A stretch of DNA of 64,000 nt. Origin: Paenibacillus sp. PL91. Its GTDB lineage: Bacteria > Bacillota > Bacilli > Paenibacillales > Paenibacillaceae. A program made the position numbers and the translations under genes. The stretch spans positions 124,001 to 188,000 of the forward strand of contig NZ_JABBYG020000011.1 in NCBI RefSeq assembly GCF_012935325.2, given 5' to 3'. Positions 8,247 through 17,487 of this stretch are shown in pieces. A model generated the notes under the pieces. It saw nothing but the letters and a program-made list of their open reading frames with translations, made no database searches and was not told the origin of the DNA. Every line of letters begins with the position of its first letter. Within the stretch, counting starts at the first letter, position 1.

Positions 8247-9427
8247 AAAGATCCTGCTCCTCTCGCTGCGGATTGGAGTACAGACTCCTGCTCACGGTAT
8301 TGCGCTGCTGCTTGTTTATGAAGCGGATGCTGCTCATCTAGGCCAGTATATTTGGTTAAGGTATAAGCAATGCCATGCTCCTTGATGGAAGCCTGAAGCT
8401 CTGCGGCTTCAGGATCATCGGCATTGTTAAAGTGCAGGGCTGCTGCCATAGCGGCTGTCAATTCCGCAACGGGTATGCCATATTGATAGGCTAATAAGGC
8501 CGGTCTAACCAGACGGTCATTCGGAGACAGCTTGCGAATCGGCGAGCGGCCAATTCGGGCGACCTCATCTACCAAGTAAGGATTGATGAAGCGCTCCAAT
8601 ATTTGATCGATATAGTGGGCATGCTCACTCTCGTCGAATTGATACGTTTGAACGAGCGCGGCTCCCGATTCCAGAAGCGCGCCTCTCACTTTAGCTACAA
8701 TTTCCGGATCCTTCATCGCTTCTTGGATCGTCGCATAGCCCTTCAAAAATCCGTGATAGGCGGCCACGCAATGACCCGTATTAACGGTAAACAGCTTGCG
8801 TTCAATATATGGCTCTAAATCATCGACATAATGCACGCCTACGATTTCTGCCAGCGAAGCCAGCAATGGGGAGCGCTCCACCGTCCATTCGTAGAACGGT
8901 TCGACGGTAACTTGAAGCGGGTCCTCGTGCTGCTGAAGCGGGACGATGCGGTCAACGGCGGCGTCAGGGAAGGCGATATTCAAATCGGCCTCCGCCTTCG
9001 CTTCCGCAGATAGATGCTCATAGACGAATTGTTTCAAAATCGTGCTGCCGCCGAGGGCATTCTCGCACGCAACAATAGGAAGAGCGGCGGCTTTGCAGTC
9101 CGCTAGCCGCAGCTCAATCCCCTTGGCAATTGCAGCAGCGATATGCTTCAGGACCGATACGCCGACAGCAGTCGTGACGATATCGGCTTCTGCAATCTTC
9201 TCAGCGACTAAGGCCATATCCTTGCCATCAATGGCTGTTATATGATCAACAAGATACGTATCGCCTTGCTCGTTCGCAATCCTCACCGCATACTGCTGCT
9301 TTGCTTGCAGCTCCGCGACGAGGGCGTCGTTCACATCGACAAAGCAAACCTCGTAGCCCGCGTTATGCAGCAGCAGTCCGATAAAGCCCCGGCCTATGTT
9401 GCCAGCTCCGAAGTGAACCGCCTTCAT
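8243..9427 (-). CDS. mtlD: Mannitol-1-phosphate 5-dehydrogenase (catabolic)
   Basis: A 394-residue long-chain polyol dehydrogenase that oxidises mannitol 1-phosphate, delivered by the PTS, to fructose 6-phosphate. The N-terminal Rossmann motif HFGAGNIGRGFIG is followed by FVDVND, where Asp31 at the end of the second strand is the residue expected to hold the NAD ribose. The catalytic K-x4-N-x2-H motif is present (KLFTVNTGH). It overlaps mtlF by 4 bases and ptsI by 4 bases. A second, divergent copy at 19577-20743 has a changed cofactor motif. This one is the standard degradative enzyme. Confidence 0.95.
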   Translation of the reverse strand: MKAVHFGAGNIGRGFIGLLLHNAGYEVCFVDVNDALVAELQAKQQYAVRIANEQGDTYLVDHITAIDGKDMALVAEKIAEADIVTTAVGVSVLKHIAAAIAKGIELRLADCKAAALPIVACENALGGSTILKQFVYEHLSAEAKAEADLNIAFPDAAVDRIVPLQQHEDPLQVTVEPFYEWTVERSPLLASLAEIVGVHYVDDLEPYIERKLFTVNTGHCVAAYHGFLKGYATIQEAMKDPEIVAKVRGALLESGAALVQTYQFDESEHAHYIDQILERFINPYLVDEVARIGRSPIRKLSPNDRLVRPALLAYQYGIPVAELTAAMAAALHFNNADDPEAAELQASIKEHGIAYTLTKYTGLDEQHPLHKQAAAQYREQESVLQSAARGAGSL

Positions 9428-9861
9428 GATTCCATCCCCGATTCAAATATGGAAATCAGCTCTTGCGCCGAGGACGCATTCAAAATGCGCTGCATGTCGT
9501 CATCTTCAGATACGAGCATAGCGACGTTGGTCAAAATATCGAGGTGATCGTCGCCGACCGCCGCTAAACCGATAACTAATTGTGCAGGCTCCTCGCCGCC
9601 GAAGTCTACGCCCGCAGGGACGATAATGATCGCCATGCCTGTCGTTTGAATGAGCGCCTTTGATTCATTTGTGCCATGAGGCATAGCAAGGCCGCCGCCG
9701 ATGTAGGTGGAAAGGGCATCCTCGCGTTCAATCATTTTATCGATATACGCCTGCGGCGCGTGTCCCGCGTCAACAAGTATTTGCCCGACCATGCGGATCG
9801 CTTCGTATTTGTCCTTTACGCTCACATTTAGCTTAACTTTCTCTGTCGATAGAATGGTCAT
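9424..9861 (-). CDS. mtlF: PTS mannitol-specific EIIA
   Basis: A 145-residue EIIA of the mannitol/fructitol class. The phosphorylated histidine is His62 in LAMPHGTNE, with the family helix before it. It takes phosphate from HPr and gives it to the EIIB domain of MtlA (11982-13418). A separate EIIA gene next to an EIICB gene is the usual Gram-positive arrangement. It begins 3 bases after the mtlR stop and overlaps mtlD, so it belongs to the same transcript. Confidence 0.95.
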   Translation of the reverse strand: MTILSTEKVKLNVSVKDKYEAIRMVGQILVDAGHAPQAYIDKMIEREDALSTYIGGGLAMPHGTNESKALIQTTGMAIIIVPAGVDFGGEEPAQLVIGLAAVGDDHLDILTNVAMLVSEDDDMQRILNASSAQELISIFESGMES

Positions 9862-9864
9862 GAT

Positions 9865-11913
9865 TCATTCTCTCCAATCCAATTTGGTTTTTATATAATG
9901 CTCCAGCTTTTTTGAAATAAAGAGCTTGATGCCCGCCGTATGATCATGCGCAAGCACGGCAAGAAGTTCAGGCAGCAGCAGCATCGCGCTTATTTCGCTG
10001 AGCAGTTCTAGGCTATACGAATCAAGCTTGAGGGGACCGAGCATCATTAAGAGATGCTTCGCCTCTGCATCCTCGCCAAGCTGCAATGGCCTGTCGTACC
10101 GATACAAGGCAAGCAGCGGCTCTTCGATCCATTCGCTGCGCGTATGAAGCAAAGCGAGCTCGGTGTCTGGGATGACAAGACTGCCTTGAAGCTCTCTAGC
10201 TAGCAGCTGAGTAGCTATTTTGGCGTTATTCGCTTCAATGTACTTCTTGCCGATCAAGGAAAGCATGTTAGACAGCTGATGCTCCAGTCGCTCTTGACCC
10301 TGCATGAGAGTTAGGTCATGAACATGGAAGCCGTCAAGCAGCCGCAGAACGACGCCGGAATACAACTGAAGCTGCAGCAAGCGATCCATTGGCGATTGGC
10401 CATCAGTGCCAGCGTCCGCCGCAGTGGCGGGCTTGCGTTTCTTAAGCGTTGTTCCTTCGATATAAGCGCGCAGCTTATTGGTTTCCTCGGGCGATAGCAT
10501 AGGGCTGAGCTTAATGTAACGGTCCGGCTCCAGCGGCAAATCAACGGTTGAAATGATCAAGTCATAGCGGCTTGGCGCAAGCCTTGTCGCTTCGTACCAC
10601 GAGTAGTGGCCGATCAAGTCAATTTGCGGCAGCTCCTTGGCGATTTTTACAGCGAGAAGCTTGGATGAGCCGATGCCGCTCGTGCAGACGAGGACAGCTC
10701 TGACTTTTCTCGGAAAAGGCTTTAATCGCTCCAAGGAAGCTCCGAAATGCATCACGATATAGCCGATTTCCTCATCAGGCACTTGGATGTGCCCATATAT
10801 CTTCTGTACACCGCTTCGCACAATGGCAAACAACGGTCCGTATTCCTTTTTGATTGGGGCAAGCATCGGATTGCGTATGGCGATGCCGTCCATAATGCGC
10901 TGGAATGCCGGCTTTATATGCTGGATAAGCCCTTCCTCAAGCGAGCGGTCTTCCGTCAGCGACATATGCAGCCGCTCCTCAACAAAGCGGATAAGCTGCT
11001 TGACGCCTTCGATAGTCGGCATATCGTCATGATGGATCAGCAGGCTGCTTTCCGGAAAAGCCTCGTTGCTCAGCAACCGAGAAAGATAATGTTTTTCTTC
11101 TATAGGAAGCTGGATGTCAAGCAGAGCCATCAGGCTGCTCAGCAAAGCAATGTCTTCGCCGGTATCATATTCGCTCGCTGAAACCAAGCAGTCATGCTCG
11201 ATGCGTGTTAATGCAACCGACAGCTTAATAAGCAATCTTGTATAGTCGGACTCGGACAAGCTGTTAGGCCAATCGTCATTCAGCTCCCATAGCGCGTGCT
11301 CGAGCTTCTTGAAGTTTTCTTTGCCAATCATATCGAGCAGCTGCGCGGTTGTCGGATTCGAGACGGCCTGATCCTTGAATTGCCCGAACAAATCGGAATC
11401 GTCGAGATGATTAAACGCAAGCAAGCTGATGGAATGACGCTTCGCTTCCTCGGGACCGTTGATTTCGACGCCGTAGCCTCTTTTTCGGACGAGCGTCAGC
11501 CCTTGCTTGCTAATCAATTGCTCCAGCTCATCGAGATCATGGCTGACTGTCGGCATTGTCACGCGCAGCTCGTGGGCGAGCGAGAACAGCTTGATGGGCT
11601 CATCGTGCTCAAGCAGCCTGCACATAATAACAATCTTGCGTTCCTCAGACGAATATTCGAAGGAATCGGATGGATCGAAAGACTGCTTGAATCGCTCAAG
11701 CGTCCCCTTATCTGCTTCGACTCGAATGCCAAGCCCGGCGGTTTTATGAAGGACGATGCCGTTTGCGCCTAGCAGCGGTTCAATGTCAGCAAGCTCGCGA
11801 TGAATCGTTCTTGTGCTTGCTCCGACGATAGACGCGATATCGGCAGCCGTAATTTCATGCTTCTGGTCGAGCAGCAGCTCGATGATTCGTCGTTGCCTAG
11901 TTGAGGCTTTGAT
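9865..11913 (-). CDS. mtlR: Mannitol operon activator MtlR, apparent ATC start
   Basis: A BglG/MtlR-type transcriptional activator of about 682 residues. Order: N-terminal helix-turn-helix (TRQRRIIELLL, then AADIASIVGASTRTIHREL), two PTS regulation domains, an EIIB-Gat-like domain with Cys in VLVCTSGIGSSK, and an EIIA-like domain with His in ALLHTRSEW. Phosphorylation of these sites normally couples activity to mannitol supply. The first ATG in frame (11625) would delete the DNA-binding domain. The frame is open upstream to a TAG that overlaps the Shine-Dalgarno region, and the codon 7 bases after a perfect AAGGAGG is ATC (11911-11913), followed by a typical MtlR N-terminus. No ATG, GTG or TTG is available there. 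I infer an ATC start, or a mutation or sequence error at that codon. Confidence 0.85.
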   Translation of the reverse strand: MKASTRQRRIIELLLDQKHEITAADIASIVGASTRTIHRELADIEPLLGANGIVLHKTAGLGIRVEADKGTLERFKQSFDPSDSFEYSSEERKIVIMCRLLEHDEPIKLFSLAHELRVTMPTVSHDLDELEQLISKQGLTLVRKRGYGVEINGPEEAKRHSISLLAFNHLDDSDLFGQFKDQAVSNPTTAQLLDMIGKENFKKLEHALWELNDDWPNSLSESDYTRLLIKLSVALTRIEHDCLVSASEYDTGEDIALLSSLMALLDIQLPIEEKHYLSRLLSNEAFPESSLLIHHDDMPTIEGVKQLIRFVEERLHMSLTEDRSLEEGLIQHIKPAFQRIMDGIAIRNPMLAPIKKEYGPLFAIVRSGVQKIYGHIQVPDEEIGYIVMHFGASLERLKPFPRKVRAVLVCTSGIGSSKLLAVKIAKELPQIDLIGHYSWYEATRLAPSRYDLIISTVDLPLEPDRYIKLSPMLSPEETNKLRAYIEGTTLKKRKPATAADAGTDGQSPMDRLLQLQLYSGVVLRLLDGFHVHDLTLMQGQERLEHQLSNMLSLIGKKYIEANNAKIATQLLARELQGSLVIPDTELALLHTRSEWIEEPLLALYRYDRPLQLGEDAEAKHLLMMLGPLKLDSYSLELLSEISAMLLLPELLAVLAHDHTAGIKLFISKKLEHYIKTKLDWRE

Positions 11914-11936
11914 AGGCTATCCTCCTTAGCAGAAGA

Positions 11937-11980
11937 ATGGACTAAGGCGCCGACAGAAATCTGTCAGCGCTGAGTCTTGT
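11937..11980 (-). other. Intercistronic hairpin between mtlA and mtlR
   Basis: GCGCCGACAG (11947-11956) pairs with CTGTCAGCGC (11961-11970) around a 4-base loop, with one wobble pair. There is no T run on the minus strand, so it is unlikely to be a full terminator. It could protect the mtlA transcript end or reduce downstream expression. Confidence 0.5.
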
Positions 11981-11981
11981 A

Positions 11982-13418
11982 TCATGAACTTAGTCTTTGT
12001 ACGAGCAGGTCATACTCTGGACTTTTGAGAAAATTATCGATGGAAATATGCTCGGCGCCAGGCGCTTTTTGCCGTGCGCGGTCGGTCAGCGTTTTGTGGG
12101 TGATGACGATGTCGGCATCTCCTGGAATATCGTTGATCGCCGTGTTGATGACGGTAATCGGCAGCTCGGCGGCATTTATTTTTTTGCGCAAAATGGAAGC
12201 GCCCATAGCGCTTGAGCCCATGCCGGCATCGCAGGAAAATACGATTTTGTTAACCTGCTCCTTCGCAAGCTGTGTTTGCGAAGCGGATGGCGCTGCGGCA
12301 TTGCCTTTGGATTCGGCTTTCATTTGCTGCACTTTTTTCGCCGCTTCCTCAAGCTCGTTGTCGGCATCCTCGTTCTGCTTGCTCGTTTTGAGCAGTACGG
12401 CAGAGACAAGGAAGGACACGATCGTTGCTACGGCTACACCGGCCAGCATAGCGAGCAGTCCGCCTTTTGGCGTCATGGTGAAGTAGGCGATAATGCTGCC
12501 TGGCGATGGTGCGGCGACAAGCCCAGCTCCGAAGATGGAGAAGGTGAATGTGCCGGCTACGCCGCCAGCGATTGCTGCAAGAATCAAACGCGGATTCATG
12601 AGAATGTACGGGAAGTAAATTTCATGAATACCGCCGAAGAAATGGATGACCACAGCGCCCGGCGCCGATTGCTTAACCATCCCTTTGCCAAACAGCCAAT
12701 AAGCAAGCAGGATGCCAAGACCCGGACCTGGGTTGGATTCCAGCATATAAATAATCGATTTGCCCGTTTGCGAGGCCTGATCCAGCGCTAGCGGTCCAAG
12801 TATGCCATGGTTAATGGCGTTGTTGAGAAATAATACTTTAGCCGGCTCGATCAAAACGTTCGCGAGCGGAAGCAAGCCTGTGTTGATCAGCCACTCTACG
12901 CCGGAAGCGAGTATTTTGCTCAGTGTGGCAACGACCGGGCCAATCCCTTTGAAGGCAATGATGGCAAGCCCGCCGCCGATAATACCGGACGAGAAGTTGT
13001 TGATGAGCATTTCAAAGCCGGAAGGAATCTTACCTTCAATAGATTGATCGAATTTCTTCAACACCCATGCGGCGAACGGACCAACGATCATGGCGCCTAG
13101 GAACATTGGGATGTCCGCTCCTGCTATAACGCCGAGTGTGACGATTGCGCCGACTACGCCTCCGCGTACGCCATGAATCATTTGGCCGCCGGTATATCCG
13201 ATGAGTATAGGGAGCAAATAGGTAATCATCGGACCAACAAGCGTTGCTAGACTCTCGTTTGGAATCCAGCCAGTTGGGATAAATAATGCCGTTATGAGTC
13301 CCCATGCAATAAAAGCGCCAATATTCGGCATGACCATGCCGCTTAGAAAACGACCAAATCGTTGAACGGAAACTTTAACACCGCCGGAATTCGGTTGCTC
13401 GGATGTCAGTTTACTCAT
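11982..13418 (-). CDS. mtlA: PTS mannitol-specific EIICB
   Basis: A 478-residue mannitol permease. The N-terminal EIIC domain (about residues 15-340) is hydrophobic and carries the family segments GRFLSGMVMPNIGAFIAWG and GGIHEIYFPY, which form the mannitol channel and binding site. A charged linker leads to EIIB (about 385-478) with the phosphorylated Cys in VFSCDAGMGSSAMGAS. EIIA is separate (mtlF). It imports mannitol as mannitol 1-phosphate. It is the first gene of the operon, with GGAGG before the ATG, and is separated from mtlR by a hairpin. Confidence 0.95.
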   Translation of the reverse strand: MSKLTSEQPNSGGVKVSVQRFGRFLSGMVMPNIGAFIAWGLITALFIPTGWIPNESLATLVGPMITYLLPILIGYTGGQMIHGVRGGVVGAIVTLGVIAGADIPMFLGAMIVGPFAAWVLKKFDQSIEGKIPSGFEMLINNFSSGIIGGGLAIIAFKGIGPVVATLSKILASGVEWLINTGLLPLANVLIEPAKVLFLNNAINHGILGPLALDQASQTGKSIIYMLESNPGPGLGILLAYWLFGKGMVKQSAPGAVVIHFFGGIHEIYFPYILMNPRLILAAIAGGVAGTFTFSIFGAGLVAAPSPGSIIAYFTMTPKGGLLAMLAGVAVATIVSFLVSAVLLKTSKQNEDADNELEEAAKKVQQMKAESKGNAAAPSASQTQLAKEQVNKIVFSCDAGMGSSAMGASILRKKINAAELPITVINTAINDIPGDADIVITHKTLTDRARQKAPGAEHISIDNFLKSPEYDLLVQRLSS

Positions 13419-13473
13419 GCTTCAACCTCCAATGTATAATAATGTTCACTAACTGAACCTGAATTAATCGTAA

Positions 13474-13488
13474 TGTATAGCGCTTACA
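13474..13488 (-). promoter_or_regulatory. Possible catabolite-responsive (cre-like) site upstream of mtlA
   Basis: On the minus strand the sequence reads TGTAAGCGCTATACA. The TGTAAGCGCT half fits the CcpA consensus, but the second half is shifted by one base, so this is a weak match. It lies 56 bases upstream of mtlA. Related cores occur upstream of the HAD gene near 18561 and 18608. Confidence 0.35.
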
Positions 13489-13552
13489 TATTCAATGAAT
13501 TGAAAAGCAGGTTGCGTCATGATCGCTGTTGACATCATTTTGCCTTTTGCTA

Positions 13553-13580
13553 TTGCTGATTTTCGGGGATGCTGTATAAT
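13553..13580 (+). promoter_or_regulatory. Predicted promoter of potABCD
   Basis: TTGCTG (13553-13558), a 16-base spacer and a perfect TATAAT (13575-13580) lie 40 bases before the potA ATG. Confidence 0.5.
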
Positions 13581-13619
13581 CACTATTGTTTCTTCTAAAT
13601 ATGCAAAGGGGAATGCCAG

Positions 13620-14729
13620 ATGCTAGATCAAACAATCATTCGCTTTGAGCATGTGACAAAGCAATATGACCATAATGATGCCGCTGTGCTTCGGGATGTC
13701 AGCTTTACGATAGACCGCGGCAAATTTTATACGCTGCTGGGTCCGTCCGGCTGCGGCAAAACGACGATTCTCCGGCTAATCGCAGGCTTTACGGAGCCAT
13801 CTGAGGGGAAGATTTATTTTAACGGGAAAGTCATTAATCGCGTGCCGGCGAACGAGCGTCAGGTGAACACCGTATTCCAGGATTACGCGCTGTTCCCTCA
13901 TCTTAACGTGTTCGAAAATGTCGCCTTCGGCCTCCGCATCAAAAAGCTCAAGAACGCCGACGTAACCGCCAAAGTGAAGGAAGCGCTGCGCTTCGTCAAC
14001 TTGAACGGCTACGAATCGCGGGAAATTACCGAGATGTCCGGCGGCCAGCGGCAGCGCGTTGCGATCGCCCGCGCTATCGTGAACGAGCCGGAAATTATTT
14101 TGCTGGACGAGCCGCTCTCCGCGCTTGATCTGAAGCTTCGAACAGAAATGCAGTACGAGCTGAGAGAGCTGCAGCGCCGCCTTGGCATCACGTTTATATT
14201 CGTTACGCATGACCAAGAGGAAGCGCTGGCCATGTCCGACGAGATTTTTGTTATTAATGAAGGAAAAATTCAGCAGAGCGGAACGCCTACAGACATATAC
14301 GATGAGCCGATCAACCGTTTTGTCGCTGATTTTATCGGAGAATCGAACATTGTGCCGGGCCGGATGGCGCGCGACTTCGTGGTGGAGTTCGCTGGCCGCT
14401 CGTTCGAATGCGTCGACCAAGGGCTGACGCCAAACGAGGCAGTCGACATCGTGATCAGGCCGGAGGATTTGGAGATTACTTCCTCAGATAACGGGAAGCT
14501 TCAGGTGCGCGTTGATTCGCAGCTGTTCCGCGGCGTTCATTACGAAATATGCTGCTACGATGAATCGGGCAATGAATGGCTTGTCCATTCGACGCGCAAA
14601 GCGACGGTTGGCGAGCAAATTGGACTGACGTTCGATTCAGAAGCGATTCACGTCATGCGGCTTGGCGAGACGGAAGAAGAGTTCGATAAGCGTCTTGAGG
14701 CATACAGCGAGGCCGCCGATGTCAAATAA
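13620..14729 (+). CDS. potA: Spermidine/putrescine ABC transporter ATP-binding protein
   Basis: A 369-residue ATPase that powers polyamine import. Walker A GPSGCGKTT, the ABC signature MSGGQRQRVAIARA and Walker B IILLDEPLSALD are all intact, and the C-terminal third is the TOBE-like regulatory domain typical of PotA. A purine-rich AAAGGGG lies upstream of the ATG. The last codons overlap the start of potB by 11 bases. It is the first gene of a complete potABCD operon; the neighbours rather than the ATPase itself identify the substrate class. Confidence 0.93.
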   Translation: MLDQTIIRFEHVTKQYDHNDAAVLRDVSFTIDRGKFYTLLGPSGCGKTTILRLIAGFTEPSEGKIYFNGKVINRVPANERQVNTVFQDYALFPHLNVFENVAFGLRIKKLKNADVTAKVKEALRFVNLNGYESREITEMSGGQRQRVAIARAIVNEPEIILLDEPLSALDLKLRTEMQYELRELQRRLGITFIFVTHDQEEALAMSDEIFVINEGKIQQSGTPTDIYDEPINRFVADFIGESNIVPGRMARDFVVEFAGRSFECVDQGLTPNEAVDIVIRPEDLEITSSDNGKLQVRVDSQLFRGVHYEICCYDESGNEWLVHSTRKATVGEQIGLTFDSEAIHVMRLGETEEEFDKRLEAYSEAADVK

Positions 14730-15537
14730 ATCGCGCAGCTTTTATCTCATCCCCTATATGGCTTGGATCGTATTGTTCGTCGTTGCGCCGATCGTCTTAG
14801 TGGCGTATTACTCGCTCTTCGATGTGGAGGGCAACTTCACGCTGGGCAATTACGCAAAGTTTTTTACGCCGGTTTATTTGCGTATGACACTAAGCTCGTT
14901 CTGGTATGCGTTTCTCATAACCGCCATCTCCTTGCTTACGGCCTATCCGACGGCGTATCTGCTAACAAGAACGAAGCATAAACAGCTTTGGCTTCTGCTT
15001 ATCATACTGCCAAGCTGGATCAATCTGCTGCTGAAGGCTTACGCATTCATCGGCTTGTTCGGTACATACGGCTTCGTCAATTCGGTGCTGGAAGCGATCG
15101 GCATCGGAAATAAGCAAATTTTGTTCACCGACTTCAGCTTTATATTCGTATCGGTCTATATCTTTATCCCGTTCATGATTTTGCCGATCTTCAATGCGCT
15201 GGAGGAAATGAATCCATCGCTCGTCTATGCGGCGCGTGATCTTGGCGCATCGGCGTGGACGACGTTCCGCCGCGTTATATTTCCGCTCACGATCAGCGGC
15301 GTGAAATCCGGATGCATGGCCGTATTTATCCCGGCGCTATCGCTGTTTATGATTACGCGGCTCATCGCCGGCAACCGCGTCATTACACTCGGAACGGCAA
15401 TCGAGCAGCATTTTCTCGTGACGCAGGACTGGGGGATGGGCGCGACCATTGCAGTATTCCTGATTTTGGCGATGGCAGCGATGATGCTTATAACCGGCAA
15501 TCGAAAGCGAGGTGCAGCCGATGCGCGGAAAAAATAA
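14719..15537 (+). CDS. potB: Polyamine ABC transporter permease PotB
   Basis: A 272-residue inner-membrane permease with six predicted helices. The EAA loop that docks on the ATPase is seen near residue 175 (NPSLVYAARDLGASAWTTFRRVIFP, split here for length). I start at ATG 14719 (MSNKSRSF), preceded by GAGG; a longer frame begins inside potA and would have an unlikely charged N-terminus. The 3' end overlaps potC by 17 bases. It forms the channel with PotC. Confidence 0.92.
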   Translation: MSNKSRSFYLIPYMAWIVLFVVAPIVLVAYYSLFDVEGNFTLGNYAKFFTPVYLRMTLSSFWYAFLITAISLLTAYPTAYLLTRTKHKQLWLLLIILPSWINLLLKAYAFIGLFGTYGFVNSVLEAIGIGNKQILFTDFSFIFVSVYIFIPFMILPIFNALEEMNPSLVYAARDLGASAWTTFRRVIFPLTISGVKSGCMAVFIPALSLFMITRLIAGNRVITLGTAIEQHFLVTQDWGMGATIAVFLILAMAAMMLITGNRKRGAADARKK

Positions 15538-16321
15538 ATGGTCCAACCTTTATCTCCTATTCATATTCGTAGTCCTTTATGCGCCGATTTTCTATTTAAT
15601 GTTCTATTCGTTCAATAGCGGCGGCTCGATGCGCAATTTCGAGAGCTTCACGCTCGATTATTACAAAGAAGTGTTCGCTGACACGCGCTTGCTTATCATT
15701 GTGCTGAATACATTCGTCATTGCGCTGCTGTCTGCGGCGATCTCGACGATTTTGGGCGTAGTTGGCGCTATCGCCATCCATCACATACGGAGCAACAGGC
15801 CGAAGCAAACACTGCTGACGCTCAACAACGTACTGATTGTCAGCCCGGATGTCATTATCGGCGCATCATTCTTAATCTTGTTTACTATTATCGGCATTAA
15901 GCTTGGCTTCGTGTCTGTGCTGCTCTCGCATATCGCATTCAGCGTGCCGATCGTCGTCATCATGGTGCTGCCGAAGCTGCAGGAGATGAGCTCGACGCTG
16001 GTCGATGCGGCGCGCGATCTTGGCGCAAGCTCCTGGCAGGTGCTGACGCGGGTGCTGCTGCCATTCATTAAACCGGGCATTTTCGCCGGATTCTTTATGG
16101 CATTAACCTATTCGTTGGATGATTTCGCTGTTACGTTCTTCGTGACGGGCAACGGCTTCTCGACGCTCTCGGTCGAAATCTATTCACGGGCGCGCCAGGG
16201 CGTATCGCTATCGATCAACGCGTTATCGACGCTTATTTTCCTATTTACGATTGTGCTGGTCGTCGGCTACTACTTTATTAATCAACGGAACATGAAGCCG
16301 TCCATGAAGGAGGGCCGCTAA
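15521..16321 (+). CDS. potC: Polyamine ABC transporter permease PotC
   Basis: A 266-residue permease with six predicted membrane helices and a clear EAA loop (STLVDAARDLGASSWQVL). The ATG at 15521 has GAGG eight bases upstream; a GTG three codons earlier is less well placed. It overlaps potB, and its TAA shares one base with the potD ATG (TAATG). It partners PotB in the membrane. Confidence 0.92.
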   Translation: MRGKNKWSNLYLLFIFVVLYAPIFYLMFYSFNSGGSMRNFESFTLDYYKEVFADTRLLIIVLNTFVIALLSAAISTILGVVGAIAIHHIRSNRPKQTLLTLNNVLIVSPDVIIGASFLILFTIIGIKLGFVSVLLSHIAFSVPIVVIMVLPKLQEMSSTLVDAARDLGASSWQVLTRVLLPFIKPGIFAGFFMALTYSLDDFAVTFFVTGNGFSTLSVEIYSRARQGVSLSINALSTLIFLFTIVLVVGYYFINQRNMKPSMKEGR

Positions 16322-17394
16322 TGAATCAGCTTGTGCGCATGTTCGTTGTCGTGTTTGTTGTTTCCTTGGGGCTTATCTACTTGACTGCCTACCTGAATTC
16401 AAGCGAGGGCTACAGCGGCGACAATACGTTGACGATTTATAACTGGGGCGATTATGTCGATCCCGAGCTGCTTGAACGCTTTGAGGAGGAGACCGGCATT
16501 AAAGTCATCTACCAAACGTTTGATTCGAATGAAGCGATGATGACCAAAATCGAGCAAGGCGGCACCACGTTCGACGTAAGTGTTCCTTCCGAGTATGCGA
16601 TTAGCAAAATGAAAGAGGAAGGCCTTCTGCTCGAGCTCGACCATTCGAAGCTTCCGAACCTAAAATATATCGATCCGCGATTCATGCATCTGTCGTTTGA
16701 TCCAGACAATGCATATTCGATTCCTTATTTCTGGGGAACGGTCGGCATTATTTACAATCCTGAGCTGGTGGGCGATCTCGACTTCTCTAGCTGGGACGAT
16801 CTGTGGGATAAGAGCCTCCGCAATCAAATTTTGCTACTGGACGGCGCGCGCGAGGTTATGGGCATGGGCCTGAACAGCTTGCGCTATTCGCTCAATGATA
16901 CCAATGAGTCGCACTTGCAGGAGGCGAAGGCGAAGCTGCTTCAAATGACGCCAAACGTGAAGGCCATTGTAGGCGACGAGATCAAAATGCTGCTGGCGAA
17001 CGAAGAGGCGGCAGTCGGGCTCGTCTGGTCCGGAGATGCTTCGGAGATTATGGGCGAGAATGATAAGCTCGATTATGTCGTGCCGGAGGAAGGCTCGAAC
17101 CTATGGTTCGATAATATGGTCATTCCAAAAACAGCCCGGAATATCGAGGGCGCGCATCAATTTATTAACTTTATGCTCGATCCCGAGGTAGCGGCGCAAA
17201 ATGCGGAATATGTCGGCTACTCGACGCCAAACCAAGCGGCGCTCGCCCTGCTGCCAGAGGAGATATCGGGCGATGACCGTTTTTATCCGAATGAGGAGCT
17301 GACCGGCAGGCTTGAGGTGTACGATAATCTTGGCAAAAAAATGCTGGCCCATTACAACGAGCTGTTCCTCGAGTTTAAAATGCATAAGAAATGA
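16321..17394 (+). CDS. potD: Polyamine-binding protein PotD
   Basis: A 357-residue extracellular substrate-binding protein of the PotD/PotF class. Residues 7-25 are a hydrophobic export segment, followed by the family start LTIYNWGDYVDPELLERF. Further family segments are VPSEYAISKM and IPYFWGTVGIIYN. Unlike most Gram-positive PotD proteins, there is no cysteine at the end of the hydrophobic segment (LTAYLNSSEG), so it is not an obvious lipoprotein and may stay attached by an uncleaved helix. It starts on the potC stop. Spermidine or putrescine is the expected ligand. Confidence 0.9.
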   Translation: MNQLVRMFVVVFVVSLGLIYLTAYLNSSEGYSGDNTLTIYNWGDYVDPELLERFEEETGIKVIYQTFDSNEAMMTKIEQGGTTFDVSVPSEYAISKMKEEGLLLELDHSKLPNLKYIDPRFMHLSFDPDNAYSIPYFWGTVGIIYNPELVGDLDFSSWDDLWDKSLRNQILLLDGAREVMGMGLNSLRYSLNDTNESHLQEAKAKLLQMTPNVKAIVGDEIKMLLANEEAAVGLVWSGDASEIMGENDKLDYVVPEEGSNLWFDNMVIPKTARNIEGAHQFINFMLDPEVAAQNAEYVGYSTPNQAALALLPEEISGDDRFYPNEELTGRLEVYDNLGKKMLAHYNELFLEFKMHKK

Positions 17395-17487
17395 GCTAAA
17401 TCTCTTGAATATTTTAACGTGTGCGCATGCTATGATGAATGAGGAATTTGTAGTTTGTGACATATGCGAATAGATGGGGCGAACAGA

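Noticed and set aside
13776..14420. 214-codon minus-strand frame inside potA
   Set aside because: It lies wholly within a clearly real ATPase gene and has no recognisable domain.
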